This document shows, in pieces, positions 53,334 through 61,349 of a stretch of 64,000 nucleotides of DNA (positions are counted from its first letter, which is position 1; each line of letters opens with the position of its first letter). The DNA comes from Litorilinea aerophila (GTDB taxonomy: Bacteria; Chloroflexota; Anaerolineae; Caldilineales; Caldilineaceae): contig CAMDEX010000005.1 of NCBI GenBank assembly GCA_945897075.1, forward strand, positions 1-64,000, in the 5' to 3' direction. The notes under the pieces were generated by a model. It saw only the letters and a program-made list of their open reading frames with translations, ran no database searches and was not told the origin of the DNA. The translations under genes and the position numbers were made by a program.

Positions 53334-53590
53334 TGGTCTGTCAGGTGTGGAAAGTTTGTTTGTAACCAATCAAAGAAGCGTAAGACGTTCATCTCGCCTG
53401 TCAATCGTAATTCGTGACGACTGTCATGGGAATGTGAAATTTCCTCATGCAAATGTTGTCGCCAATCGTCGGCATACTGCATTTTGATCGCTTGTACATC
53501 ACTGCTATTGTCGAAGCCTGCAATCAGTTGAAGAATTCTTTCGGAGTTTCGAATCAATTCATCGAAATGTCTTCGAGCCGGCCAAGCCAC
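53330..53590 (-). CDS. small unrecognised protein coupled to the BrxD-like gene
   Basis: Up to 86 residues from GTG 53590, or 75 from a TTG at 53557 that overlaps the upstream stop (TTGA). It contains IRNSERILQLIAGF, an Asp/His-rich stretch HEEISHSHDSRHELRL and an aromatic C-terminus FFDWLQTNFP. The upstream small gene overlaps it and the BrxD-like gene follows with ATGA. The pair looks like a toxin-antitoxin module caught between the nucleotidyltransferase and the ATPase, but I do not recognise the family. Confidence 0.5.
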   Translation of the reverse strand: MAWPARRHFDELIRNSERILQLIAGFDNSSDVQAIKMQYADDWRQHLHEEISHSHDSRHELRLTGEMNVLRFFDWLQTNFPHLTDQ

Positions 53591-53883
53591 GCGGACTGCT
53601 CATCCACCAGAAATTCCCAGGTGTTGAAATCCCGCTCCCATAGCGGATGTGTGGAGCGCAGGGATTCAACGAATTCCTCATCGGTTGTGACGCGGGCATA
53701 GAACTGCTCGTAGGGCAATCCATAGACGACCTGAATCTGTGAAATCTCCCGGTGCAATTGGGCAATTCGCGCACCGATACGTTCCGTAGCGTAACGTCGT
53801 ACAGCTTCGGCCAGCCCATCCTCCGCATTGCCGAGAGATTCTAATACATTTATGTACCTTGCATCCAGCGTAATTGCCGTCAC
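53554..53883 (-). CDS. small antitoxin-like protein related to the one at 1718-1987
   Basis: A 109-residue helical, acidic protein. GTG at 53883 is chosen because GGAG lies five bases before it; ATG 24 bases upstream has nothing. AITLDARYINVLESLG opens it, and YGLPYEQFYARVTTDEEF plus the WEFLVDEQSAWLGRLE end resemble the antitoxin-like protein near 1.8 kb. It overlaps the next small gene. Role as antitoxin or folding partner is contextual. Confidence 0.55.
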   Translation of the reverse strand: MTAITLDARYINVLESLGNAEDGLAEAVRRYATERIGARIAQLHREISQIQVVYGLPYEQFYARVTTDEEFVESLRSTHPLWERDFNTWEFLVDEQSAWLGRLEDISMN

Positions 53884-53907
53884 AATTTCTCCTTCCCCAT
53901 TCCACAC

Positions 53908-54507
53908 TCAAAAATCTTCGCCCGCTTCGTCCACCACTTCTTTGAAGGCGCGTTCCAGCAAATCAGACACCGCCAACTCGGCAGCCCATTGGCGCAGATA
54001 GGCTTCGTCCAGCCGTGTGCCTTGCGTATTCATCACTCCCAAAACATCGCGCCACTGGCGCTCTGAGACTTCGCCACCCATGCGAAACCACTCCAACTTT
54101 GCCAGAATAATGTCCTCGGCGCTTGTCACCCAGGCCGTGCGCTCCGGCTCGCCCAAGAGGATTTTCCGACCGCGACGTTTCATTTGCATGCGGTCGAAGG
54201 CTCGATGCTTTGGCAAGAAGATATCTACTTTGAACATCGTCCCTAAATGGATCAGATTGAACGAACTCCGGCGCTGAATAGCGTCCAGGATGGACAACGG
54301 ATCGACGTAAAACTGTGCTTTCAGGGCGTTGGCGAATCGGCTGATCTGGTCTGGCTGAATATCGGCCACGATATCTGCATCCAATGTGTTGCGTATCACC
54401 CCGTGTGTGATACTCGCCAGAGAGCCACCAATCACATAAGGGATTCCGATCTCTTCCAGTGTAGTTGTCACCAAAAGCGTAATCTCAGACGCATTGAGTT
54501 CAGCCAT
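53908..54507 (-). CDS. nucleotidyltransferase-like protein (MNT/AbiEii-related)
   Basis: A 199-residue protein with a minimal nucleotidyltransferase core: GIPYVIGGSLASITHGVIRNTLDADIVADI (about 16-45) has the GGS loop and the DxD-type pair, and FKVDIFLPKH (about 91-100) the third acidic strand. Such proteins include AbiEii toxins and MntA-type antitoxins that AMPylate partners. The 95-residue gene upstream overlaps it by eight bases; its product is the likely partner, although it lacks a HEPN motif. Related pairs occur in many Chloroflexota and cyanobacteria as far as I recall. Confidence 0.8.
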   Translation of the reverse strand: MAELNASEITLLVTTTLEEIGIPYVIGGSLASITHGVIRNTLDADIVADIQPDQISRFANALKAQFYVDPLSILDAIQRRSSFNLIHLGTMFKVDIFLPKHRAFDRMQMKRRGRKILLGEPERTAWVTSAEDIILAKLEWFRMGGEVSERQWRDVLGVMNTQGTRLDEAYLRQWAAELAVSDLLERAFKEVVDEAGEDF

Positions 54508-54787
54508 TGCCCGCCTCTTCTTTTTGTTTAATCGGACCGTAAGCGCGCTCTGCCAGCACAGACCCCAGCAACATATCGGCCAGATAGCGCTGCAATTCTT
54601 GGGCTGTCGCGTCCGGTCGTCGTTCTCGTAGACCGCTTAGGGCTAATGTGCGCGCCATTCGATTGAGTTGAGAAGCGATCTCCAATTTTTTCCACGTCGG
54701 CGCGGAGCGGTAGAAAGCGAACTGAATCGCTTCCACCTCCGGCGTCGTGTCCATATGCATTTCCCGCCAGGTGGGCAACCGTTTCAT
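54500..54787 (-). CDS. 95-residue partner of the nucleotidyltransferase
   Basis: Starts MKRLPTWREMHMDTTPEVEA behind an AGGGGGAT ribosome site. The core, IQFAFYRSAPTWKKLEIASQLNRMARTLALSGLRERRPDA, is helical with conserved W and R positions; the C-terminus has LLGSVLAERAYGP. It overlaps the nucleotidyltransferase start. I recall similar short proteins next to such genes but no assigned function. Possibly the antitoxin or adaptor of the pair. Confidence 0.65.
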   Translation of the reverse strand: MKRLPTWREMHMDTTPEVEAIQFAFYRSAPTWKKLEIASQLNRMARTLALSGLRERRPDATAQELQRYLADMLLGSVLAERAYGPIKQKEEAGNG

Positions 54788-54798
54788 TCTATCCCCCT

Positions 54799-54848
54799 GT
54801 AACGCAAGCTGTTAGCTTGCGCCGGCGCAAGCTAACAGCTTGCGTTAC
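54799..54848. repeat. perfect 50-base palindrome behind the second BrxD-like gene
   Basis: Two complementary 25-base halves, the left one starting GTAACGCAAGCTGTTAGC, with no loop. It begins one base after the stop of the BrxD-like gene (54850) and ends 12 bases before the 95-residue gene's start, so it overlaps that gene's upstream region and may separate the two transcription units. Confidence 0.92.
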
Positions 54849-54849
54849 G

Positions 54850-56130
54850 TTAATAGGGCGGCGTCTCGCCCCCGCTCAACTCGTCCACCTGGCCGCGCAC
54901 GATGGCGATGGCCTCGTCTTCGGTGAGCAGGTGCTGGCTGCCCGCGTGCTGCCGGGCCAGTTCTGTGATGAACGCCTTCACGAAAAGCCGCCGGTGGCTC
55001 ACGTCCAGAAAGACATCGCGCGCCACATTGGCCAGAATTGCTGCGTTGGCCTGCTGGATGGGCTGGTCAAGCGCAGTGTCAAAAGCCATCTCATAGATGG
55101 GGATCAGCTTTTCGCCAATCGCCAGGAGCAGATCGTTTTCGTCCAAATCCAGATGATCCAGCGCGATCTGCGGGCTGAAGTGGTTGGCTCGGCTGAAACG
55201 GCCCGGCGCACGCACCCGCTGTTGCAGGGCCGGGTAGCGGGGCACAATGTCGTTGATAAACTGGGGCGGCACCGCGTAGACAAACATCGCACCGGGCAGG
55301 TCGTCCCGGGTGCGGTCAATGACCTCGCGCAGATTGTCCGTCGCCAGCTTCTCCGCCTTGCCGCCGATGCTGGACATGCGGTCCACTTCGTCAAAGAGCA
55401 GAATCAGCCCGCTGTAGGAGAGAGCCCGGATCGTCTGGACCAGCGAGCGCAGCATCCGAAAGGCGTTGGTGCGGCTGATCTTGCCCGTCACGCCCACCTC
55501 GCGCAGAATTTTGGTGTCGTCCGGCGTCGTGTTGGAGCCGAGCAGCCAGCGGGACAGGGAATCCAGCCGTTCGTCAAAGTCCCGGATCAGCGCATCAAAA
55601 TAGGCCAGGATGGCGGCCCGGAAGGTCAGGCTGTCGATGGCCGTGGATTCCAGCGTATCCACCAGCCCCCGGTAGTTGGGGTGGGTCAGCGCATCCAGCG
55701 TCGGCGGGCCGCCCAGCACCCGTTCCAGCGTCCCTTCCAGAAAACGGGGCAGACCCGTCTCGTCGGAGATTTCCTCGTTCTCCTCGTGCCAGATCAGATT
55801 GCGCGCCACTGCCGCGTAGACCAGCCGCTGGTCGTTGTAGGGCGTCTCTACCGGGCTGAGATCGACTTTTGCCACGGCAAACCCTCTGCTCCAGGCCCGG
55901 TCGCGCAGACAGTAGAGAAAGTGGGATTTGCCGCTGCCGTAATCCCCCACCACCATTTTGTACGTTCCGCCGCCGTCCTGCAGATAGGAGGAGAGATAAT
56001 ACTCGTCCAGCGCGTCGAGCAGGGAGGTGTTGCCCGCGTTGAAATGTTGCACACCCCGGGCCGGGGGCGTACCTGTGCTGCCCAACACTTCCACAATGTG
56101 GCGGGCGAGGGGGCGGGAGAGGGTAGTCAT
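54850..56130 (-). CDS. BrxD-like (DUF2791) ATPase, second copy
   Basis: A 426-residue P-loop ATPase starting MTTLSRPLARHIVEVLGS with AGGAG before it. TPPARGVQHFNAG (21-33) and KMVVGDYGSGKSHFLYCL (58-75, Walker A GDYGSGKS) then AVAKVDLSPVETPYNDQ follow the BrxD pattern closely; Walker B is GLILLFDEVDRM near 240. In type 2 BREX, BrxD acts with BrxHI helicase and PglXYZW. Here it follows the 294-residue gene (after a STRR-like repeat) and precedes the nucleotidyltransferase pair. It is clearly distinct in sequence from the BrxD-like protein at 51948, so the two probably form a hetero-complex or act in sequence. Confidence 0.88.
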   Translation of the reverse strand: MTTLSRPLARHIVEVLGSTGTPPARGVQHFNAGNTSLLDALDEYYLSSYLQDGGGTYKMVVGDYGSGKSHFLYCLRDRAWSRGFAVAKVDLSPVETPYNDQRLVYAAVARNLIWHEENEEISDETGLPRFLEGTLERVLGGPPTLDALTHPNYRGLVDTLESTAIDSLTFRAAILAYFDALIRDFDERLDSLSRWLLGSNTTPDDTKILREVGVTGKISRTNAFRMLRSLVQTIRALSYSGLILLFDEVDRMSSIGGKAEKLATDNLREVIDRTRDDLPGAMFVYAVPPQFINDIVPRYPALQQRVRAPGRFSRANHFSPQIALDHLDLDENDLLLAIGEKLIPIYEMAFDTALDQPIQQANAAILANVARDVFLDVSHRRLFVKAFITELARQHAGSQHLLTEDEAIAIVRGQVDELSGGETPPY

Positions 56131-56147
56131 TGGGTAAGACTCCTGTT

Positions 56148-56212
56148 GGGGGCTGGGGACTGGGGATCGGGGACTGGAGATTCCCAATCCCCAATCCCCA
56201 GTCCCCAATCCC
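56148..56212. repeat. CCCCAAT/GGGGACT inverted repeat in the BrxD-like operon
   Basis: Heptamer words of the CCCCART type on both arms, between the 294-residue gene (stop at 56214) and the BrxD-like gene. Same words as in the proB-proA gap. Confidence 0.85.
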
Positions 56213-56213
56213 G

Positions 56214-57098
56214 CTATTCTTCAAACGTAATATCGCCGTAAAAATCCCCGCTCAGCGCAGAGGAGGGCACCCAGACGCTGCGCGCTGCGCTTTCGGCCTG
56301 GCTTTTGGTGGCGACGCCCAGACGCAGCCGATAGGACTTGCCGTCCACCGCGACGGTCGCGCCGGCTTCGTTGGCCAGCACCAGATCGCGCACGAAGAAG
56401 GGACGTTCGTAATCCTTGAATGTGCCGCGCGAAGGGGCGTTCCAGAAGCGGGCGACCTGGCGGTTGAGTACCAATTTGGCGTAAGTCTCCACCAGATTGA
56501 TGCGATTGCCTTGCGGGCGACGACCGGATTTCTCGGTCTTTTCGGTCATCAGATCGTTCCAGGCTTTGTAAAGATCGGCCAGAAAAGCGGGCGTCTCGTC
56601 CTTGCGTTCGAGAATCGTTTTGCGCTGCTGGTCATAGGCTTTGATAATGCCGCCCAGAGAAAGGGGCAGGGGGTTTGTCAACGCCTCTTTGCCATAGAAC
56701 CACTGGGCTTTGCGATTGGCGATATCAATTTGCAGCACCAGCCGGTCCACCACCAGGACGGGCGGGCGACCTTCGACTTCTTGTCCACGCGCCTCGAAGC
56801 TCTCCTTCAGGTCACGCGCAAACTGGAAGGCCAGGCTGTCGAGAGCTGCTTGGGTGGCCGCGCCAAAGGCGACGGTGGCGCTGTCCAGGGCCGCGTCTTG
56901 CAGGCCCGCGGCTTTCACCAGTCCCACAGCTTCCTGCAATTTTGCCAGCGACTTTTGCATCGGCAGCGCGTCCAGTTTTTCCTGGCCCGCCAGCCGGGCC
57001 GCCGCGATCAGCGCGCTGCTGGCTGCTTTCAACGCTTTGAATTTGGGGTCGGTCTCGGCTTGGCCAGCCTGCAATGCCAGAATGAGTTCTTCGTTCAC
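56214..57098 (-). CDS. 294-residue protein of unknown family, next to BrxD-like ATPase
   Basis: Starts at GTG 57098 with AAAGG upstream. The N-terminal half (to about 120) is alanine-rich and helical, with LIAAARLAGQEKLDALPMQKSLAKL. A beta-rich middle follows: RPPVLVVDRLVLQIDIANRKAQWFYG (about 112-137), then a helical stretch and ARFWNAPSRGTFKDYERPFFVRDLV near 217, and a final strand set with DGKSYRLRLGVATKSQAE. I see no nuclease, ATPase or methylase motif. Its position directly upstream of the BrxD-like gene makes it the most likely uncharacterised core component of the putative system. Confidence 0.6.
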   Translation of the reverse strand: MNEELILALQAGQAETDPKFKALKAASSALIAAARLAGQEKLDALPMQKSLAKLQEAVGLVKAAGLQDAALDSATVAFGAATQAALDSLAFQFARDLKESFEARGQEVEGRPPVLVVDRLVLQIDIANRKAQWFYGKEALTNPLPLSLGGIIKAYDQQRKTILERKDETPAFLADLYKAWNDLMTEKTEKSGRRPQGNRINLVETYAKLVLNRQVARFWNAPSRGTFKDYERPFFVRDLVLANEAGATVAVDGKSYRLRLGVATKSQAESAARSVWVPSSALSGDFYGDITFEE

Positions 57099-57190
57099 GC
57101 CTGCAACCTTTCAAGAAAATGGAAATTCATAAAATTTTTCGGATAGTACTATTGTAAGCAGAGAAGGAGAAAAAGCCAAACAGGACTGAA

Positions 57191-57282
57191 CCACCAAGAC
57201 ACAAAGGCACAAAGAAAAGCAAGAAAAACCATTTCTTCTGCTTTCTTTTTCTTTCTTCTTTGTGTCTTTGTGCCTTCGTGGT
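57191..57282. repeat. CACAAAGA-type inverted repeat with T/C-rich centre
   Basis: Arms of CCAAGACACAAAGGCACAAAG and its near complement, between the 294-residue gene and the broken esterase gene. Same words as at 17095 and 42991. Confidence 0.85.
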
Positions 57283-57289
57283 TGAAGAC

Positions 57290-58215
57290 TTATCCCACAT
57301 CCAGAAAGCAGCCCAACACAAAATCGCTGATGTCGGTGAGGATGGGTGCGGCGAGGTCGGAGAGGCCGTCGAAGAGAAAGTCCGTGTGGCCTTTGTCGGG
57401 ATAGACAATCAATTCGTTGGGGATGCCAGCACTGTCTAGCAAAGCGTGGAAACTCTCGCTGATAGAGAGGGGAACGGTCGTGTCCAGGCTGCCGTGGATC
57501 AGCCGGGTCTGGGGCATACCGGCAAAGACGTAACTGCTGGGCGAAGCTTTTGGAAATTCTGCTCGCCCCCCATCACTGCCGTCATCACTGGGGCTGTGCC
57601 GCCTGTACTGCGCTCGAAAACCATCTGCGCCGGGATGTCGTAGACGCCGGACAGTCCGATGAAGCCGCACAACTCCTGGTTGGTGTGGCCCTCAAAATTG
57701 AGCCAGACCTCATCGGTTGCGATTAGCCCGGCCAGGTGGCCGCCCGCCGAGTGACCGGCGATGACTACCCGGCCCGGATCGCCGCCATACTGAGCAATGT
57801 TTTCCAATGTCCAAGCCGTGGCCGCGGCCATCTCCTGGGTCATTTGCTCGTAGCCCGCGTCCGGGTGGAGGGTGTAGTCCGGGATGACAACGACGATGCC
57901 CCGCTCAATCAGCTTCTGGCCCACCGGGGCAAAAAGTTTGCGGTCGTACTTGTCCCAGCCGCCGCCGTGGATAAAGATGAGAACCGGGTGGTCTTTGCCT
58001 TCTGCTGGGCTGTAGACATCCAGCCCCATCCCAAAGCGGGGGCTGTAGGCCACATCCCGGGCCAGATGGGGATAGTCGGCGTAGAACTGCTTGCCCGCCC
58101 GGTCCACCTGAAAAAGATTCCAATAGAAGACGATCTCGCCCCGGTTTACAAAAGCCCACACGCCTGCCAATACAAGCAAAAGCGCGCCAATCGACGAAAA
58201 AACTCTAGGATTCAT
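57290..58215 (-). pseudogene. alpha/beta hydrolase (esterase, BD-FAE type) split by a one-base frameshift
   Basis: Together the two frames give a normal enzyme of about 308 residues with a signal anchor (VFSSIGALLLVLAGVWAFV). The first frame contains FIHGGGWD (oxyanion loop) and GHSAGG (nucleophile serine); the second contains LIHGSLDTTVP (aspartate) and DKGHTDFLF (histidine). The frames join at a run of four A on the minus strand (57548-57551): adding one A restores NFQKASPSS. So it is either a recent homopolymer deletion or a sequencing error. The start is ATG 58215. Probably a carbohydrate or lipid esterase with no clear tie to the surrounding island. Confidence 0.75.
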
Positions 58216-58287
58216 TCTCAATTCTCACTCGAATCAAAAAAACAAAGGACACGGATAGGCACGGATCGAAAGGATTTACACGGATTT

Positions 58288-60696
58288 TCATCCCTTCATC
58301 CCCAACTCCGCCAAATCAGCGCGCAAGAAGTAGCGTCGCCAGGCCCGCATCTCCGCCAGCAATTCGGTCAGTTCCGCCTGCTTCTCCTGCAACACCGCGT
58401 CTCCCGTCGTCAGCCCGTCGCCGGGCGCGATACGGGCCACGTCGCCGCTCTCCCACTCCATCACCCAGAGGATGCGCTTGGCTTCCAGCCAGAAGAGGGC
58501 GTGGCGCACAATCGCTTCGGTGACGCCGATGCGCGCGGCCAACCGGGCGATGGGCAGGCGGCCGTCCTGGGCGAGCGCGTGTTTGCCCATCGCCGCCACG
58601 CTTTTCACCACCCCGTCCAGCGAATCGTCGCCGGTCTCCCGCCCCACCAGCCAGAGTTCGGATGGGGCCAGCGTCTCTACCAGCCAGTGTAACACCTCCG
58701 CCGAGGGTGGCGCGCTCCACAGCACCAGCGGTCGTCCTTTGGGATAGCGGCGGGCCTGCAAGCGGGAATGGAAAGTCATATCGCCCAAACGCGTTCCTTC
58801 AGAGAGCCAAAAGGCGTTCTCGGGTTGAGGAAGATCGGCCCGCTCCACTGTTTGCGCCCGCAAGTCGTGGATGGGCAGACGGGCAGGCAGAGAAGGAGCG
58901 ACAACCGTCAGAGCGTCGGCTTCTGTTGCCCGGATGTCTTTGTACATCAGTTGCAGCGTGCGCTCGCCTTTATACTCGTTGATATTGAGCGTATAGGCGA
59001 AATCCAGCCGACCTTCGGGAAGCTGCGCATCCGCGCCGTTGAACCAGACGAGGGGCTGTTTGTTCTCCTTGTCGTCTTGAAGCACCAGCCGCCGGTGCGT
59101 CCCGTCCCGCCCCATTCGCCGGTCATCGGCCAGCGTCAACCCGCGGGTCAAAAAGATCGGTTGGGGGTTGCCGTTGCCAAAGGGAGCCAGCCGCTGCACC
59201 TGCTCGACCAGATGCAGGCTGAGATCGACCAGACGCAGCTCGGCGTCAATGACCAGCCCCTCCGGCCCCGCGTCGATGCGGTGGCTGTCGATCTGCCTGC
59301 TCAATTCGCGGCGGAAGTGATCAATTTTGTCGGCATCCAGCGAGAGACCGGCCGCGCCAGGATGACCGCCGAAAGTGAGCAACAGATCGGCGCAGGCCGC
59401 GATGGACGCGCCGATGTCCACGCCGGGGATGCTACGCGCACTGCCCCGCGCCGTCTCGCCCGGCGGGTTAAGCAGCAATACAACCGGTTTGCCGTACTCC
59501 TCAACGATGCGCGAAGCGACGATACCCACAATCCCCGCGTGCCAGTTGGGGTGGGCCAGGACGATGGCGTTGAAGTCGAGGAGATGGGGCTGCTTTTCCA
59601 GAATGTCGAAGGCCATCCCGCTGATCTGGCTGGTGAGCAGACGGCGCTGGTTGTTGAGCCTCTCCATTTGGCTGGCCAGTTGCCCGGCGCGGATGGCGTC
59701 TTTCGTCGTCAACAGTTCCACGGCCACCGTCGCATCGTCCAGGCGTCCCAGCGCGTTCATGCGCGGGCCGAGTTGAAAGCCGATGGACTCGGCGTCCAGC
59801 GTCTCCGGGTTGAGCCGGGCTGTGTGGATCAGCGCCTTCAGGCCGATGCGCTCGGTGCGGCGCAGCCGTTCCAGCCCCAGTTGGAGCAGATAGCGGGCGT
59901 CGTGTACCTGTTCAGCCACATCGGCCACAATGCCCAGCGCCACCAGATCGAGGAATTGGGCCGCTTCCCCGCTACGCCCGGCCAGCTCGTAGAGCCGCTG
60001 CACCAGTTTGTAGGCCACGCCCACACCGGGCAGCGTGCGCAGGGGATCGCCGGGCGCAAGAAATTTAGGGTTGACCAGTCCATCGGCTCGGCGCACACTC
60101 TCCCGCCCCACTTCCGCCGCGGACAAAGCGCAGGCAGGTTCTGTCCCCAGCGGATAATCGGCAAATTCGGCGGTCAAGTCGTGGTGGTCGGTGACGACGA
60201 CGGCCACGCCCGCGTCCTTGGCCAGCCCGATGCCCGGCCCGTCAGAGATGCCCGTATCGCAGGTCAAAATCAGGTCGGGTTTGCGGATCGGGTCGCTGAG
60301 AAACTCCTGCAATTTGGCCGGGCGGATGCCGTGGCTTTCAGTGAAGCGGTTGGGGACGTGGAAATCGATCCGTTCCGGTCCGGCCAGTTCGCGCAGCGCG
60401 GCCACCAGCAGGGAAGTGCTGGTCTGGCCGTCCACGTCAAAGTCGCCCCAGACGAGGATGCGCTGCTGTTGTTGGATGGCGTTGTGGAGGATGTGCGCGG
60501 CCCGATCCAAACCGACGAGTGCGCTGGGCGGCGCTGGTGTGTAGGCTTCGGTGTCCAGAAAAGGCAGCGCGGCGCTGAGGGTGTCTATGCCGCGCTGGGC
60601 CAGGAGTTGGGCGACGAGGGGGTGTCCGCCCACCGCGGCTTGCAGCGCGGGGGAAGGGGGGATGGGTGGGGTGAGCAGCCAAGCGCGCGGTGGCAT
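58288..60696 (-). CDS. recJ: single-strand-specific DNA exonuclease RecJ, long form
   Basis: An 802-residue DHH/DHHA1 exonuclease. Motif I is WGDFDVDGQTS (near 82, with Phe-Asp-Val-Asp in place of the common DYDADG), motif III VVTDHHDLTAEF near 168, the DHHA1 signature TFGGHPGAAGLSLD near 458 and the RecJ OB-domain LAPFGNGNPQP near 520. A C-terminal extension of about 220 residues, longer than E. coli RecJ (577), includes a winged-helix-like part. It degrades single-stranded DNA 5' to 3' in repair. Its start is two bases past the DUF4276 stop, so in this genome it is translationally linked to a defence-like pair. Confidence 0.92.
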   Translation of the reverse strand: MPPRAWLLTPPIPPSPALQAAVGGHPLVAQLLAQRGIDTLSAALPFLDTEAYTPAPPSALVGLDRAAHILHNAIQQQQRILVWGDFDVDGQTSTSLLVAALRELAGPERIDFHVPNRFTESHGIRPAKLQEFLSDPIRKPDLILTCDTGISDGPGIGLAKDAGVAVVVTDHHDLTAEFADYPLGTEPACALSAAEVGRESVRRADGLVNPKFLAPGDPLRTLPGVGVAYKLVQRLYELAGRSGEAAQFLDLVALGIVADVAEQVHDARYLLQLGLERLRRTERIGLKALIHTARLNPETLDAESIGFQLGPRMNALGRLDDATVAVELLTTKDAIRAGQLASQMERLNNQRRLLTSQISGMAFDILEKQPHLLDFNAIVLAHPNWHAGIVGIVASRIVEEYGKPVVLLLNPPGETARGSARSIPGVDIGASIAACADLLLTFGGHPGAAGLSLDADKIDHFRRELSRQIDSHRIDAGPEGLVIDAELRLVDLSLHLVEQVQRLAPFGNGNPQPIFLTRGLTLADDRRMGRDGTHRRLVLQDDKENKQPLVWFNGADAQLPEGRLDFAYTLNINEYKGERTLQLMYKDIRATEADALTVVAPSLPARLPIHDLRAQTVERADLPQPENAFWLSEGTRLGDMTFHSRLQARRYPKGRPLVLWSAPPSAEVLHWLVETLAPSELWLVGRETGDDSLDGVVKSVAAMGKHALAQDGRLPIARLAARIGVTEAIVRHALFWLEAKRILWVMEWESGDVARIAPGDGLTTGDAVLQEKQAELTELLAEMRAWRRYFLRADLAELGMKG

Positions 60697-60698
60697 TG

Positions 60699-61343
60699 CT
60701 ATCTCACCTGATTCCACTGGTGAGATTCTATCGCTGCCCTAATTTCCTCTTCTAAGGCATTGAAGGCGTTCAGACGCCGGAGAGCCGAAAAGTCATGGAT
60801 ATTCTCACTCACCCGTCGCGCGTAGGCATGCACAGGAAAGCGACGTTTGCGCCGTCTGTTGAGATCGCAGACCTGTGTCAACAGATCGTAGAGAATATCT
60901 TTGGGGTTCGCCAGCTCCTCCAGTTGACTGATAGGGGGCATGGCGAGCTTGCCGCTGTAACGTCTGTTGCCTGCTGCCCAACGAAGCGCGTCCTCATCAA
61001 TTAGCAGCCAGGCTTCTTGCATACGAACCGGTACTACACAAACTACAGGCGGTGATGCCGCTAGATCACTGAGCGCACGCCTGATCTCATCAACACGCAT
61101 CTCCCGGCTCTGTGATTCCGCATCGCGATGGACAAAGAGCAGATTGCAAGGATAGACCTCCAGACTGATACGGATTTTGTCAGACAGACTGGGGCGTTTG
61201 GGTAGCTGTATCGAACCTAAATCAGCCCAGGCAGAGCGAATGGACAGCGTGACTCCGTTCTCAACCAGCAGCCAATCGAGTATGGGTAGCAGACTTGCAT
61301 CCGAACTGCCATCGGATACGAGTGTGTAACGGAGATCGTTCAT
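60699..61343 (-). CDS. DUF4276-like (TOPRIM) protein, second copy in the window
   Basis: A 214-residue protein. RYTLVSDGSSDASLLP near the start is the strand plus DG(S)SD variant of the EGxTE motif; PCNLLFVHRDAESQSREMR near 70 carries a His-Arg-Asp-Ala-Glu cluster; and VVPVRMQEAWLLIDEDAL near 102 is the family's most distinctive segment. ATG at 61343, or a GTG just before, follows the AAA gene's stop by three to six bases. With the ATPase it repeats the arrangement seen at the left edge. A nuclease role is likely but inferred. Confidence 0.83.
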   Translation of the reverse strand: MNDLRYTLVSDGSSDASLLPILDWLLVENGVTLSIRSAWADLGSIQLPKRPSLSDKIRISLEVYPCNLLFVHRDAESQSREMRVDEIRRALSDLAASPPVVCVVPVRMQEAWLLIDEDALRWAAGNRRYSGKLAMPPISQLEELANPKDILYDLLTQVCDLNRRRKRRFPVHAYARRVSENIHDFSALRRLNAFNALEEEIRAAIESHQWNQVR

Positions 61344-61349
61344 CACATC

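Noticed and set aside
46662-57098. Complete BREX type 2 locus
   Set aside because: Only BrxD-like and BrxHI-like parts exist; PglW, PglX, PglY and PglZ are absent from the window.
58768-60711. Long plus-strand open frame (647 codons) opposite recJ
   Set aside because: Codon-position shadow of recJ with no recognisable motif or initiation site.
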